From Deinococcus radiotolerans (lineage in GTDB: Bacteria > Deinococcota > Deinococci > Deinococcales > Deinococcaceae): DNA of 64,000 nucleotides. Shown piece after piece: positions 26,527 through 35,482 of this stretch. The translations under genes were made by a program, and so were the position numbers. Each line of letters begins with the position of its first letter. Within the stretch, counting starts at the first letter, position 1. The notes under the pieces are model-generated. The model saw only the letters and a program-made list of their open reading frames with translations. It ran no database searches and had not been told where the DNA came from. The stretch spans positions 123,443 through 187,442 of the forward strand of contig NZ_BMPE01000006.1 in NCBI RefSeq assembly GCF_014647435.1, written 5' to 3'.

Positions 26527-27807
26527 TCACTGGCCGGTGCGGACCGTGAACGACGACGCGTCCAGCGTCACCTTCACGTCCCGCGCCTCACCGCCCCGCA
26601 CCACCCGCAGCGTCACGGCATCCCCCTCCTTCTTGTCAATCAGGGCCGCCTGCAGGTCCTCCAGCGCGTCCACAGGCTCGCCGTCCGCGCGGGTGATCAC
26701 GTCTCCGCCCAACAGGATCAGCCCACCCCGGAACTGCTGCCGCTCGGTGCCCGCCCGCAGGCCCGCCCGCGCCGCCGGGGTGCCCGGCAGGACCTGCCCC
26801 ACCACCAGCCCCTGATCCGGCAGGCCCAGCTGCCGCTTCCCGGCACTGGACAGCACGCTCAGGCCCACCGGCAGCAGACCCTGGCGGCTCTGCACCGCCA
26901 GCCCACCCCGGACGCCGATGTCCGGCGCGTTCACCGTGCCGCCCTGCGCGACCTGCAGGCGGGTCAGGAGGTTCTTCGCCGTGTTGATCGGAATGGCAAA
27001 GCCCACCCCGGCGCTCTGACCCACGCCACTGCTCTGCCCACTGGGCGAATAGATCTGCGTATTGATGCCGATCACCCGCCCGCCACTGTCCAGCAGCGGG
27101 CCGCCACTGTTGCCCGGGTTGATCGCCGCGTCCGTCTGGATGGCCTTCTGCGTGATCCCCTGCCCGCTCGTGCCGCCGAACCCGATCGGAATCTGCCGGG
27201 CCGTGCTGCTCACGATGCCCTCCGTCACACTGAAATCCAGACCGAACGGCGCGCCCATCGCGATCGCCTTCTGCCCCACCTTCAACGAGGCGCTGTCCCC
27301 CAGCGGAATCGGACGGATCAGGTCCTTCTTCAGGCTGGGCGCACGGATCAGCGCCAGATCGTACTGCGGCGCGAGCCCCACCACCTCCGCAGACACGCTG
27401 GCCTCCTGCCCCATCAGGCGCACCGTGATCTTCTGCGCCGGACCACTCCCACCCTCACCCGCCACCACGTGATAGTTCGTCAGGATGTCCCCCGCGTCAT
27501 TCACGAAAAAGCCGCTGCCCACGCCGCGCTGCACCTCCTCCTGACCCCCGCCGAACATCATCGCGAACGGATCCTGCGGCACGACTTCCTCGGTACTGAT
27601 GAACACCAACCCCGGCTCGAACCGACTCACGACATCAATCGTATTCTGCTCATTCTGAAGCCGCGCGCCCGGCTCGCTCAGCGGCACGTTCGCCGCCGCC
27701 GGGGCCGCCTGCTGTGCCGAACCCAGCGGCACCTGATCCCGTAATAGCGTCGCGCCCAGCCCCAGACCCAGCAGCACCAGCAGCACACCCACACCCTTGC
27801 CCTTCAT
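26527..27807 (-). CDS. HtrA/DegP-like S1C serine protease
   Basis: 426 residues. An N-terminal transmembrane anchor ([18 protein letters not shown]) is followed by a trypsin-like domain with the triad H113 (NYHVV), D150 (YDLALI) and S234 (GNSGGP). One C-terminal PDZ domain starts near [24 protein letters not shown]. It is probably anchored facing the periplasm and degrades misfolded envelope proteins. The start at 27807 is taken because the upstream frame lies in the divergent promoter region. An ATG three codons earlier is possible. Confidence 0.92.
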   Translation of the reverse strand: MKGKGVGVLLVLLGLGLGATLLRDQVPLGSAQQAAPAAANVPLSEPGARLQNEQNTIDVVSRFEPGLVFISTEEVVPQDPFAMMFGGGQEEVQRGVGSGFFVNDAGDILTNYHVVAGEGGSGPAQKITVRLMGQEASVSAEVVGLAPQYDLALIRAPSLKKDLIRPIPLGDSASLKVGQKAIAMGAPFGLDFSVTEGIVSSTARQIPIGFGGTSGQGITQKAIQTDAAINPGNSGGPLLDSGGRVIGINTQIYSPSGQSSGVGQSAGVGFAIPINTAKNLLTRLQVAQGGTVNAPDIGVRGGLAVQSRQGLLPVGLSVLSSAGKRQLGLPDQGLVVGQVLPGTPAARAGLRAGTERQQFRGGLILLGGDVITRADGEPVDALEDLQAALIDKKEGDAVTLRVVRGGEARDVKVTLDASSFTVRTGQ

Positions 27808-27869
27808 GAGAGGCATTATCCGCCAGAGCGCGCATGCCGGATAGGCCGCACCTGTGCTCTGCTTCATGC

Positions 27870-28883
27870 ATGACCCTCCACGACGCCACGCAGGACCTCC
27901 GCACGCACCTGGGCGACTTCCTGGACAGAGGCCGCCAGGACGGCGTGTTCCACATCCAGCCCGGCGGCCCCGGCAGCGTCCCCACCCTGACCGACCTGGA
28001 CCTCCCCGAACTGCACCTGGACCTGCTCCCCGACCCGCCCAGCGACACGCAGCGCGCCACCCTGACCCACCTCGGCTACCAGCCGCACAACGAGCGCACC
28101 TGGACGCACCCGGGCGGCTGGCGCCTCGTCATCACCGACCACGGCAGCGGCTGGCGCGCCGAACAGGCCGCGCTGCGCGACCTGCTCCTGCACGACGCCC
28201 AGGTCGCCTCCACCTACCGCGCCGCCTACCTGAAGGGCGGCCGCGCGCACGCCGACCACACCCTGCGCCCCGACGCCCTCGCCCACCACGCCCAGGTGGT
28301 CGGCCTGAACCCCGCCCGGCACGTCGCCCAGCTGCTCGCCCCCCTCGACGCGCCCTGGATGTTCGCCGCCGGAATCGCCCTCGACCTGCACCTCGGCCAC
28401 GTCGCCCGCCCCCACGATGACCTCGACGTCATCCTCCCCAGGGACGCGCAGGCGCACATCCCGCAACTGCTCAGCGGCTGGCGGCTCGACACGCCCCTGG
28501 ACGGCACATACCAGCCCTACACCAACCCACTCAACCCACCGAACCACCAGATTCACGCCCGCCACCCCACCCTGCCTGGCGTCCTGATGCTCGACCTGCT
28601 CCTGACCGACCTCAGCAGCGGGACCTGGCACTACCGCCGCGACCCCCGCATCACCCTGCCCCTCCACCACGCCCGGCGCGTCACCCCCGAAGGCCTCCCG
28701 TACCTCACGCCCGAAGCGGTCCTACTCTTCAAAGCCAGCACCGCCGGACGTGACCCACGCGGCAAAGACGAACAGGACTTCCAGCGCGTGCACCCTGCCC
28801 TGACCCCGGAAGCCCGCGCGTGGCTGCACGAAGCACTCAACGTCACGAACCCAGGACACCCCTGGCTGAACGACCTGAACTGA
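27870..28883 (+). CDS. Nucleotidyltransferase-like protein with GrpB-like N-terminal segment
   Basis: 337 residues. Residues about 40-130 resemble the second half of GrpB/UPF0157 proteins ([49 protein letters not shown]). The C-terminal 180 residues resemble aminoglycoside-2''-type nucleotidyltransferases, with a [22 protein letters not shown] motif carrying the DxD metal site. It may be an adenylyltransferase of small molecules. Resistance cannot be claimed. It has an unusually Pro/His-rich composition. The start is the ATG at 27870, four bases after a competing out-of-frame ATG. Confidence 0.65.
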   Translation: MTLHDATQDLRTHLGDFLDRGRQDGVFHIQPGGPGSVPTLTDLDLPELHLDLLPDPPSDTQRATLTHLGYQPHNERTWTHPGGWRLVITDHGSGWRAEQAALRDLLLHDAQVASTYRAAYLKGGRAHADHTLRPDALAHHAQVVGLNPARHVAQLLAPLDAPWMFAAGIALDLHLGHVARPHDDLDVILPRDAQAHIPQLLSGWRLDTPLDGTYQPYTNPLNPPNHQIHARHPTLPGVLMLDLLLTDLSSGTWHYRRDPRITLPLHHARRVTPEGLPYLTPEAVLLFKASTAGRDPRGKDEQDFQRVHPALTPEARAWLHEALNVTNPGHPWLNDLN

Positions 28884-28906
28884 AAAACCGCCCCCGAAGG
28901 GGCGGT
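28883..28906 (-). terminator. Rho-independent terminator of the nuclease gene
   Basis: On the minus strand: 8-bp stem (28899-28906 with 28887-28894), 4-base loop, then a T-run (A-run 28883-28887 on plus). It serves the gene ending at 28924 and lies just after the convergent stop at 28883. Confidence 0.85.
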
Positions 28907-28923
28907 CAACGGCTCAAGAAGGA

Positions 28924-31900
28924 TCAATTCAGCGTCTGGTTGGTGTTGACTGCGCCCTTGGTGTTTGCCGCGGGGGCATTCCAGGTGAAGTCGCTGTACT
29001 TGTTGCCCGTACCAGAGAGTTGGAGCGACTGCCCGGTCGGCGTGGTGCCCAGCTGCGAAACGCCGACGTCCGTGCTGGTCACGCCATTCGCACAGCCGCC
29101 CACGCCTGCAAACGCGCCCTCGTAGCTCAGGAACTGGATTAGCTGGGTGCCGCTACACAGCGCCATACCGTCCGGCGCTCCGTTCTGGAACGCGCCACCA
29201 GTTGTGGTCGGGTAGCTGAACAGGTACGTGGTGTAACCGTTATTCAGCGCCGTGGTCGTCACAATGTTGCCCGCGAAAGTATCGGTGCGGTACACAGCAC
29301 CGCCGGTCCCGTTGTACAGGACTAGACTCAGGTTGCTGACATTCACTCCGCTGGGCACGATCACTTCGACGTACTCATCCCCGGTGTCATTCGCCGCGTT
29401 GCTGTCGTAACTGAATTCATTGATCCAGGGTGTGCCGGCCACTGGAGCGCTGCTGACCGTCACGTCGAAGGTGGTGGTCGCATCGCTGACGCCGGTGCCG
29501 GTGCCGCGCACCGTGACGGTGTACGTGCCGGCTGTGGCGTTCGTCGCGTCCACCGTCAGGGTACCGCTGGTGCCGGTATCAGGCTGCGTGGTCACAGTTA
29601 CGCTGGGGGCGGTGCCAGTGCCGGTCACGTTGTCCACGGCCAGGGCGACGGCCCCGGTGTAGTTGGTGCGGTTCACGGTGACGGTGGCCGTGCCGGACTG
29701 TCCGGCGGTGACGGTGCTGTTCTGAGCGCTCAGGCTGATGCTGGTGGTCTGCGCGGGGGGCGTGATGGGCGTCTGCGCGGTCAGGTTCAGGCCGAGCAGG
29801 ATGGGGTCGTGGTCGCTGCTGCGGAAAGGATCTGCCGAGTAGAAGCTGCTGACCTGACCAGTGGTCTTGAATTCCTTGTTGTAGTCCAGCACGGTGGGTT
29901 CATCGCTGTTGATGTGCCACTTGGTGTGCCCGGCGACCTGGCCGATCATGCTGCTCGTGGCGGTCGCCTGGTCCAGGCTGCCCCACTGGCCGTCGAACTG
30001 GTACGAGTACACGTTCTTGTCGAACACGTTCGCGTAGCCGCCGCTGGCGAGAATGGTCAGAGGTTCTTCGCTGGCGTAGGCGTTGTAGTCGCCCATCAGC
30101 ACGCGGTCGTCTTCTGTGACGCCGGTGGGGTTAGTGCCGAGCCAGCTGACAATGGCGCTGGCGGCGTTACGGCGGGCAATGTAGCCGTTGCCCTGCCCGT
30201 CGCCGGTATCAGCGTCGTTAAAGGCGCTGCAGGCGCTGCCCTTGCTCTTGAGGTGCATCATGACGGCCGTGAAGCGCCCGCCGTTCGCTTTGCTCTGGAA
30301 GGTCTGTGCCCAGGTGGGGCGGTTGCAGGTGTCGCCGTACGTGGCATTCACGCTGTTGTCCAGAATGGCGAGGGTGCCGACCGGGTCCACGCTGGCGGGC
30401 TTGTAAATCATGGCGACGCTGATGACATCCGTGCCTATCTTCTTGCCGGGGTTGATGTAGGCGTACGTGCCTGCACCCGCCTCGACATTCAGGGCGTTCA
30501 CGAGATTCGCAATGGAGCTGTTCGAGCCCTTGTCGAAGTCGTTCTGCATTTCCAGGATGCCCAGCACGTCGGGGTTCAGGCCCGTGATGGCCTTCACGAT
30601 CTTGGTCTGCTGCCGGATGAATTCGAAACAGTCGTTTGCGCCGCGGGAGTTGGCGCTGTCCGTTCCGTTGGGCGTGCAGCCCTCGTTGGTGGTCACGAGC
30701 GTCGTGAAGTAGTTCAGGACGTTCATCGAGCCTACGCGGGTGGTGCCCCCCACGCTTTCGGGCGTGCTCAGGCGGGGGTTGGCGTCGGTGATCTGCACGT
30801 TCGCCTGGGTGGACTGGATGCGGTACGCGTCTGCCGCGCCGCCTGAGGTGGAGCCAGTGGTGCTGGTGCCGTCATTCCCGAAGGTGAGGATGCCGGTGGC
30901 AGTCACCTGATCCCCGCCGCGCAGGGTGTTCGCGGCGCTCAGGGGCTGGCCGCCGCGCGCGAAGATTTCCGGGTCGGGGTTCTGCGCTCTGCTGCCGTCA
31001 TCAATGCGGATGTAGCGGTCCTTGGCAGCCACCTGGTACGCGGCGTTCGCGGTGGTGTCCGGGGTGTTCAGCTGCGTGAAGTTCAGGATTCGGTCGTCGG
31101 CAATGTCGAAGCTGGCGTAGCGGCCCAGCGGGAAGTTGTTCGTGACCTTGCCGGACACGGTCACGCGCATACCCTCATGACGTTCGCGCTGCGCGACCGG
31201 CAGGGGCAGCGTCAGCGTCTGTGCTTCGGGCAGAGGTACGTTCGTCGCAACCGAGACAACACCGCCTGCACTGGTCGGGGCCAGCTGCGTGGCTTTAACG
31301 TACTCGGACACCACGCCGGTCACGCGGACGCGCTGCCCGAGTGTTACGGCAGGGCAATTTCCGCTGGCCGTACCGCAGTACACGAAGATGCCGTCACTGC
31401 TGGCGGCGTCCGCGTCGCGGTCAATGCCTTCTTCCTGAATCCAGAAGCCGTTGAGGTTCGTGCCCGTGTTGACGGACGTCACGATGCCCTCGACGGTGCG
31501 GGTGCTGCCTGCTACGGGCGAGGCGGCGTCCCCACTGGGCGTGCTGCCCTGCAATGTGGCAATGTTGTCCAGCGCCACGGTGCCTGGGTTGTCCGCCACG
31601 GCGAACACCAGGCTGAAGCGGAAGGGGTCGTCGTCGCCCACGTCGCTGCCCTTCAACTTGATGCTCACGGCGAAGTCCACGTCTACCGTGCCGCCTGCCG
31701 CCAGCGGGGCGGTCTGCCAGCCCTGGTGGCTGATGCCCGGCGCCTCGGTCGAGGCGGGCAGCGTCAGGCCCAGCGCGCCAGTGTCCAGATTGGATAGGAA
31801 AGGAGTCGAGGTTGGGTTCTCCGTAATCACGGACGCCTGAGTGGTGGGGTCAGTGGTCTGGTAGTGGGCGCGTTCCAGGCGGATTCCTGCGGGGCTGATC

Positions 31901-32325
31901 GGCTGCCCCGTTCGCGTGACCACGTTCAGGAAGGGCGTCTCGCCGTCTGTGGCGTACGCGCCGCTCGTGTCGACGGGCACGAAGGTCGGCACGTTGATGG
32001 CCGTGGTCGTGTTGTTTGTGACCGTGAACGTCGCCACGAGGTGCAGTACGCCGTTCTGCATGTCGGCCACGCTGCTTGCCGACTTCGACTTGAACGTCAG
32101 GCCGTTCACTTCGCCTGCCTGTGCGCTCAGGCCTGCGCGGGTCACGCTGCTGGTCATGGCCTGCGCATTGCGGCCCACGCCGTTCATGTTCAGGGTGAAC
32201 ACGCCGGCGCTCTGAATGGGTTTGACGGGCTTGGGGGTCGCGACTGGGGTGTTCGCGGAGGGGGCGCCGCAGGCCGTCAGGGCCAGCAGGGCGGTCAGCA
32301 GTGTTGCGGACAGTCGTTTCGTCAC
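28924..32325 (-). CDS. Extracellular ExeM/NucH-type endonuclease lipoprotein
   Basis: 1133 residues from a GTG at 32325 with a GGAG site upstream. The longer ATG frame adds only leader-like sequence. The lipobox LTACG predicts lipidation at C19. In order: an N-terminal beta region, an OB-fold domain (VEGIVTSVNTGTNLNGFWIQEEG; LGQRVRVTGVVSEY), and an exonuclease/endonuclease/phosphatase domain with VGSMNVLNYF, DVLGILEMQND, LMGDYNAY and SSDHDPILLGL. These are followed by an Ig-like domain and a C-terminal lamin-tail domain (PWINEFSYDSNAANDTGDEYVEV). It would degrade external DNA for phosphate or nucleosides. Confidence 0.93.
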   Translation of the reverse strand: MTKRLSATLLTALLALTACGAPSANTPVATPKPVKPIQSAGVFTLNMNGVGRNAQAMTSSVTRAGLSAQAGEVNGLTFKSKSASSVADMQNGVLHLVATFTVTNNTTTAINVPTFVPVDTSGAYATDGETPFLNVVTRTGQPISPAGIRLERAHYQTTDPTTQASVITENPTSTPFLSNLDTGALGLTLPASTEAPGISHQGWQTAPLAAGGTVDVDFAVSIKLKGSDVGDDDPFRFSLVFAVADNPGTVALDNIATLQGSTPSGDAASPVAGSTRTVEGIVTSVNTGTNLNGFWIQEEGIDRDADAASSDGIFVYCGTASGNCPAVTLGQRVRVTGVVSEYVKATQLAPTSAGGVVSVATNVPLPEAQTLTLPLPVAQRERHEGMRVTVSGKVTNNFPLGRYASFDIADDRILNFTQLNTPDTTANAAYQVAAKDRYIRIDDGSRAQNPDPEIFARGGQPLSAANTLRGGDQVTATGILTFGNDGTSTTGSTSGGAADAYRIQSTQANVQITDANPRLSTPESVGGTTRVGSMNVLNYFTTLVTTNEGCTPNGTDSANSRGANDCFEFIRQQTKIVKAITGLNPDVLGILEMQNDFDKGSNSSIANLVNALNVEAGAGTYAYINPGKKIGTDVISVAMIYKPASVDPVGTLAILDNSVNATYGDTCNRPTWAQTFQSKANGGRFTAVMMHLKSKGSACSAFNDADTGDGQGNGYIARRNAASAIVSWLGTNPTGVTEDDRVLMGDYNAYASEEPLTILASGGYANVFDKNVYSYQFDGQWGSLDQATATSSMIGQVAGHTKWHINSDEPTVLDYNKEFKTTGQVSSFYSADPFRSSDHDPILLGLNLTAQTPITPPAQTTSISLSAQNSTVTAGQSGTATVTVNRTNYTGAVALAVDNVTGTGTAPSVTVTTQPDTGTSGTLTVDATNATAGTYTVTVRGTGTGVSDATTTFDVTVSSAPVAGTPWINEFSYDSNAANDTGDEYVEVIVPSGVNVSNLSLVLYNGTGGAVYRTDTFAGNIVTTTALNNGYTTYLFSYPTTTGGAFQNGAPDGMALCSGTQLIQFLSYEGAFAGVGGCANGVTSTDVGVSQLGTTPTGQSLQLSGTGNKYSDFTWNAPAANTKGAVNTNQTLN

Positions 32326-32529
32326 AGGTGCATCTCCAGAGGGGGAGGTGGGTACGCCGGTCCCGCAGGTGCAGGTGTGGCGCGGCGAGGGGGTGGTCTC
32401 CTGTATGGGCGGCGGGTGAGGCTTGAAAGGCACCTGGGTTCACTTCAGGGCTGGTTGTGGGCCTGCATGCCGGGGTACGGGATTCGTTGGGGGCACTGGT
32501 TCAGACGTCTACAGCGGCACCTCGGCTGC

Positions 32530-32673
32530 TCAGCGGCTGTTGCTTCCTGGGTTGAAGAGGCTGCCGGGACCGATGGGGACGGACTGGATCAGCGTGACCT
32601 GGGCCCACTTGCCCAGAGGCTGGAGCTGGGGTTTGACGTAGGTGGGGCGTAATGGGGTGGGGGTAGTGTTCAT
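32530..32673 (-). CDS. RiPP precursor peptide with lasso-type leader
   Basis: A 47-residue gene, ATG at 32673, with AGGAG five bases upstream. The leader holds Y12, P15, L17, G21, W23 and T27, exactly the Y-x2-P-x-L-x3-G-x-[FW]-x3-T pattern read by PqqD-like B1 proteins in lasso-peptide systems. If cleavage follows the usual rule (Thr at -2), the core is residues 29-47, IQSVPIGPGSLFNPGSNSR. It has no Asp, Glu or Cys, so the normal lasso ring cannot form. The gene is divergent from the PqqD-like and kinase genes. I infer that the product is modified in another way, possibly on one of its Ser or Asn residues. Confidence 0.75.
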   Translation of the reverse strand: MNTTPTPLRPTYVKPQLQPLGKWAQVTLIQSVPIGPGSLFNPGSNSR

Positions 32674-32826
32674 TGCGTCTCCTGTGTCTAGACACCTGCT
32701 GGCAGGCTGGGCTGCCGAGGTGATGAAGAAGTTGTAAAAGCCTGATGAATATAGAGTGATTCTGCGCAGGAAATGTGTGGGCGCGGTCAGCTGTACGGCC
32801 GGTCGGTAGGGGTGCAGTTCACCCGT

Positions 32827-32839
32827 TACTCTGACGTTC
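32827..32839 (+). promoter_or_regulatory. Leaderless -10 box of the RiPP maturation operon
   Basis: TACTCT ends seven bases before the ATG of the PqqD-like gene, with no Shine-Dalgarno in between. No convincing -35 hexamer is present. The region 32674-32826 is AT-richer than its surroundings and must hold the divergent promoters. Confidence 0.5.
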
Positions 32840-33094
32840 ATGTGGATCAAAGCAGCAGAGGTGCTGGAGACAGACCTGGGCGACGAGATTGTCCTGATGC
32901 ACCCCGGAACAAGTGAGATGTTCAGTCTCAACAGCGCGGGCCGCATCATCTGGACCCGGCTGCCCGCCCCGGAGGCGCAGCTTGTTCAGGCACTCATGAC
33001 GCAGTTCGAGATTGACGAGGCCACCGCCACCCAGGACGTGCGCGCCCTGCTGGAGGACCTGAAGGACCGGGCGCTCGTCCACCATGAGCCCTGA
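32840..33094 (+). CDS. PqqD-like RiPP recognition protein (lasso B1 type)
   Basis: 84 residues. It has the compact PqqD fold signature: a beta-strand pair (DEIVLMHPGTSEMFSLN), then the conserved LNSAGRIIWTRL turn and helix, and a helical tail ending in a VRALLEDLKDRALV winged segment. Proteins of this type bind RiPP leader peptides and bring them to the modifying enzymes. The lasso-like leader encoded on the opposite strand 166 bases away is the obvious partner. It overlaps the kinase-like gene by 11 bases, so the two should be made in equal amounts. Confidence 0.88.
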   Translation: MWIKAAEVLETDLGDEIVLMHPGTSEMFSLNSAGRIIWTRLPAPEAQLVQALMTQFEIDEATATQDVRALLEDLKDRALVHHEP

Positions 33095-34043
33095 AGCGGT
33101 GGGAGATGGACCGGCAGAACGGACCGAGCCGGCTGAGACGCCCCAGCGTCCGGCGGACTCCTGGTCGAGCCTTGGGGCGGAGGTTGTGCCGCACCACGGC
33201 TTCCCCGCCAGGACGCTGGACGCTCTGCAGTGGGACTGGCAGACGGAGCGGCCGGTCCGGACGGACTCTTTTCCTGATTCGGGACAGGTCATTCATCTGC
33301 ACGCCGCGGCCCTGCCGGACCGGCCGGCCCAGCGGTCCTCGCAGGTCATGACCGTCATGGATTCGCCCGTCACGGTAGAGGTTTCCGGCGATGATCTCTG
33401 GCTGGACGACACACTGCATGTGGCTATCAGGGACGGCCACGCGCACATCACCCTGTCGGGTGAGGCCTCTGCGGTGGTGTGGGCGGTTGCCATGACCGAA
33501 GCGCACCGTGCGGCGGGCTGGCTGCCCCTTCACGCTGCCCTGATCAGTGACGGCCAAGCAGCCGTAGCCGTGCTGGGGGAGAGCGGTGCGGGCAAGAGTA
33601 CCGCCTGCCTGCGCCTGCGCGCCCTGGGCTATCAGGTCGTGGCAGAGGACCGGGCGTGGCTGGCTCCGGACGGTACCGTCACGGGCCTGGACCGCGGCCT
33701 GCGGGCCTTCGAGGACAGCCTGCGGCGCTTTGCTCCTCAGTGGACCGAATCGGCTCACACCCTGCCGCGAGACGCGAAGGGCAAGGTGATCCTGCCACTG
33801 ATTCAGCCCGGGTTCCGGTCTCTGCGTGGCGTCCGTGTCCTCGGCGACGGGATCCTGCCGCCCCCCGCGGCGCGCGTGCCGCTCACGTGGAGCGCTACGG
33901 GCCTTCCGTTGACCCGCGCGGCCCGTCAGGCGGCGGCGCCCCTCGTGCAATACCTGATTCGGGATCTGCCGTGGCAGGCCGTCACGCGCGAGTCCCTGCG
34001 GACCAGCCTGACGGAATTACAACTCAACCCCGTGAATACATAG
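33084..34043 (+). CDS. HPr kinase-like peptide kinase
   Basis: 319 residues. The C-terminal half is an HPr-kinase-type P-loop domain: LPLHAALIS (H150), Walker A GESGAGKST (165-173) and an acidic pair E188-D189 in VVAEDRAWL. The N-terminal 140 residues are a beta-rich domain of unknown role. Relatives in lasso-peptide clusters, such as the kinase of the paeninodin cluster, phosphorylate a Ser near the peptide C-terminus. The predicted core ends in GSNSR, giving two candidate Ser residues. No HPr or PTS gene is nearby. Confidence 0.82.
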   Translation: MSPEAVGDGPAERTEPAETPQRPADSWSSLGAEVVPHHGFPARTLDALQWDWQTERPVRTDSFPDSGQVIHLHAAALPDRPAQRSSQVMTVMDSPVTVEVSGDDLWLDDTLHVAIRDGHAHITLSGEASAVVWAVAMTEAHRAAGWLPLHAALISDGQAAVAVLGESGAGKSTACLRLRALGYQVVAEDRAWLAPDGTVTGLDRGLRAFEDSLRRFAPQWTESAHTLPRDAKGKVILPLIQPGFRSLRGVRVLGDGILPPPAARVPLTWSATGLPLTRAARQAAAPLVQYLIRDLPWQAVTRESLRTSLTELQLNPVNT

Positions 34044-34077
34044 GAGTGACAGGGCGTCAGCGGTCCTGCGTCACTCC
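34043..34077. terminator. Weak hairpin between convergent genes
   Basis: GGAGTGAC (34043-34050) pairs with GTCACTCC (34070-34077) with extra AGG/CCT pairing. No T-run. It probably separates the kinase-like gene from the convergent gene at 34104. Confidence 0.45.
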
Positions 34078-34103
34078 CGGCGCTTTGTTGGCCTGCGCCA
34101 GCG

Positions 34104-35435
34104 TCAGGGTTCACTGAATTCCAGGAGGGGCCGGAACACGGCGCGGTTGCGGGGTTCATGGTAGGTGTCCATCGGCCCCAGGTGGTCTTCCACCCAGGCG
34201 TGACTCAGGAGGGCGCCGCCGTGCCGGGCCACGCCGCTCACGAAGCGGACCGGGTGACCCGCGCGGCGCAGGGCGCGGTAACTGGCGTACGCGCGGGGCA
34301 CGCAGATGCCCTCGCGACCCTGCCGGGGGTGAGTGAGTTTCGTCACGTGCCGGGTCACGGTCAGCAGCCGGTCCAGGACATCAGGCGTGACTGGCCGCCG
34401 CGTGGCGGGACCGGGGCAGCGGGCGAGGTGCGCGCGGGGGTCACCGCCGCGCCGGACGGCCCACGCGGCCCACGCGACGTCCAGGGCGGCGCCGGGCAGG
34501 GCGGGCAGCAGCGTGGCGACCCGCTGCGCGCGCTCCTGCCAGGTGCGCCGGGTGCGTCCCCCGTCGCCCCGCAGGGCCCGCAGAAGAACAGGTTGCGTGC
34601 GCGCCGGGTCGAGTGTGAGCGCCCGGCGAGCTGGGTCGCACAGGCCCTGGAAGGCCGTCCAGGTGTGCGTCAGGCCCAGATGACGGGCGTGCTCCGCGAG
34701 AGCCGTGGGCGTGACGTGCCGCCCGAGACGCTCCAAGTCCAGGTAGTCGGCTGCTTTCAGCGCGCCGTGGTCGCCGCCCCAGGCGCGGTTGGCGACCAGG
34801 GCCAGCAGGATCTCGTCGCGGGGGTCGGGCCTCAGGATTCGCAGGCCCTCCCAGTCGGTGGGGCGGGCGCGCTGCCACAGGCCGGTCGTCAGGGCCGCCG
34901 CGCGTGCCGCGCTGACGTACAGGGCGGGCACGATCCAGCGGTGCACGTCCAGGCGGACGAGGAGGTCCGGTGCGAACAGGTGGGTGCTCTCGTGCAGCCA
35001 CAGGCGGTGGTCGGGGGCGTCCTCCAGCCGGTCGCTCTGCCAGCCCAGCTGCCGGGCGACCTGCACGGCGCGCCGCACGGTGGGCGCGTCGGGCGGGATG
35101 AGCAGGTCCACGTCGCCGTAGTACCGTTCACCGGGGGTGCCGTACTCGAATTCACTCAGGGCGAAGCCCTTGATCAGCAGGGCGGGGATGCCCGCTTCGG
35201 CCCAGGCGGCCAGCAGGGGCCGCAGGGCGTGGCGGGTCCGGGCGTGCCGCACGGCCAGCTGCCGGGCGTCGGCGGTCAGCTCGGGCCGCGCCGGGTGCGT
35301 CTGGGGCATGCGGGCGCGCAGGGCGCCGCCCAGGCCCGCCTGCCGCGCGGCGTGCAGCTGCGCTGGCGTCAGCTGGTCAGCCGGGGCAGTCAGTGCGCCC
35401 TGGACGGCCTCACATGGATCGGCAGGCGTGCTCAT
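34104..35435 (-). CDS. Nucleotidyltransferase-lasso B2 protease fusion
   Basis: 443 residues in two parts. The N-terminal domain (about 60-300) is a family-5-type nucleotidyltransferase: LLIKGFALSEFEYG (K89-G90) and RYYGDVDLLIPPD, with metal residues D108 and D110. The C-terminal 70 residues carry the transglutaminase-like protease pattern of lasso B2 proteins: C378 in ICVPRAYASYRALRRAG, H412 in SHAWVE and D423. B2 proteins remove the leader after B1 binding. It is convergent with the kinase gene. The domain order suggests a bifunctional enzyme of the RiPP locus, perhaps adding a nucleotide before cleavage. Confidence 0.8.
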   Translation of the reverse strand: MSTPADPCEAVQGALTAPADQLTPAQLHAARQAGLGGALRARMPQTHPARPELTADARQLAVRHARTRHALRPLLAAWAEAGIPALLIKGFALSEFEYGTPGERYYGDVDLLIPPDAPTVRRAVQVARQLGWQSDRLEDAPDHRLWLHESTHLFAPDLLVRLDVHRWIVPALYVSAARAAALTTGLWQRARPTDWEGLRILRPDPRDEILLALVANRAWGGDHGALKAADYLDLERLGRHVTPTALAEHARHLGLTHTWTAFQGLCDPARRALTLDPARTQPVLLRALRGDGGRTRRTWQERAQRVATLLPALPGAALDVAWAAWAVRRGGDPRAHLARCPGPATRRPVTPDVLDRLLTVTRHVTKLTHPRQGREGICVPRAYASYRALRRAGHPVRFVSGVARHGGALLSHAWVEDHLGPMDTYHEPRNRAVFRPLLEFSEP

Positions 35436-35482
35436 CTGGCGCGCAGACTAGTGCAGCGTGACGGGCGTGTGAAGGTCAGGGG

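Noticed and set aside
24057..26549. 830-codon open frame on the plus strand across HlyIII, the M50 protease and the tRNA nucleotidyltransferase genes
   Set aside because: It is an antisense or alternative-frame shadow caused by high GC. The product is Arg/Gln/Pro/His-rich without any domain, and the real genes in other frames have clear motifs.
32501..32695. 64-codon minus-strand frame overlapping the RiPP precursor
   Set aside because: It is Arg/Pro/His-rich with no ribosome site. The 47-codon frame has AGGAG and the leader motif.
34044..34103. Second precursor peptide in the gap beside the fusion gene
   Set aside because: I looked in both directions here and in 32326-32529 for further lasso-type leaders and found none with the Tyr-Pro-Leu-Gly-Thr spacing.
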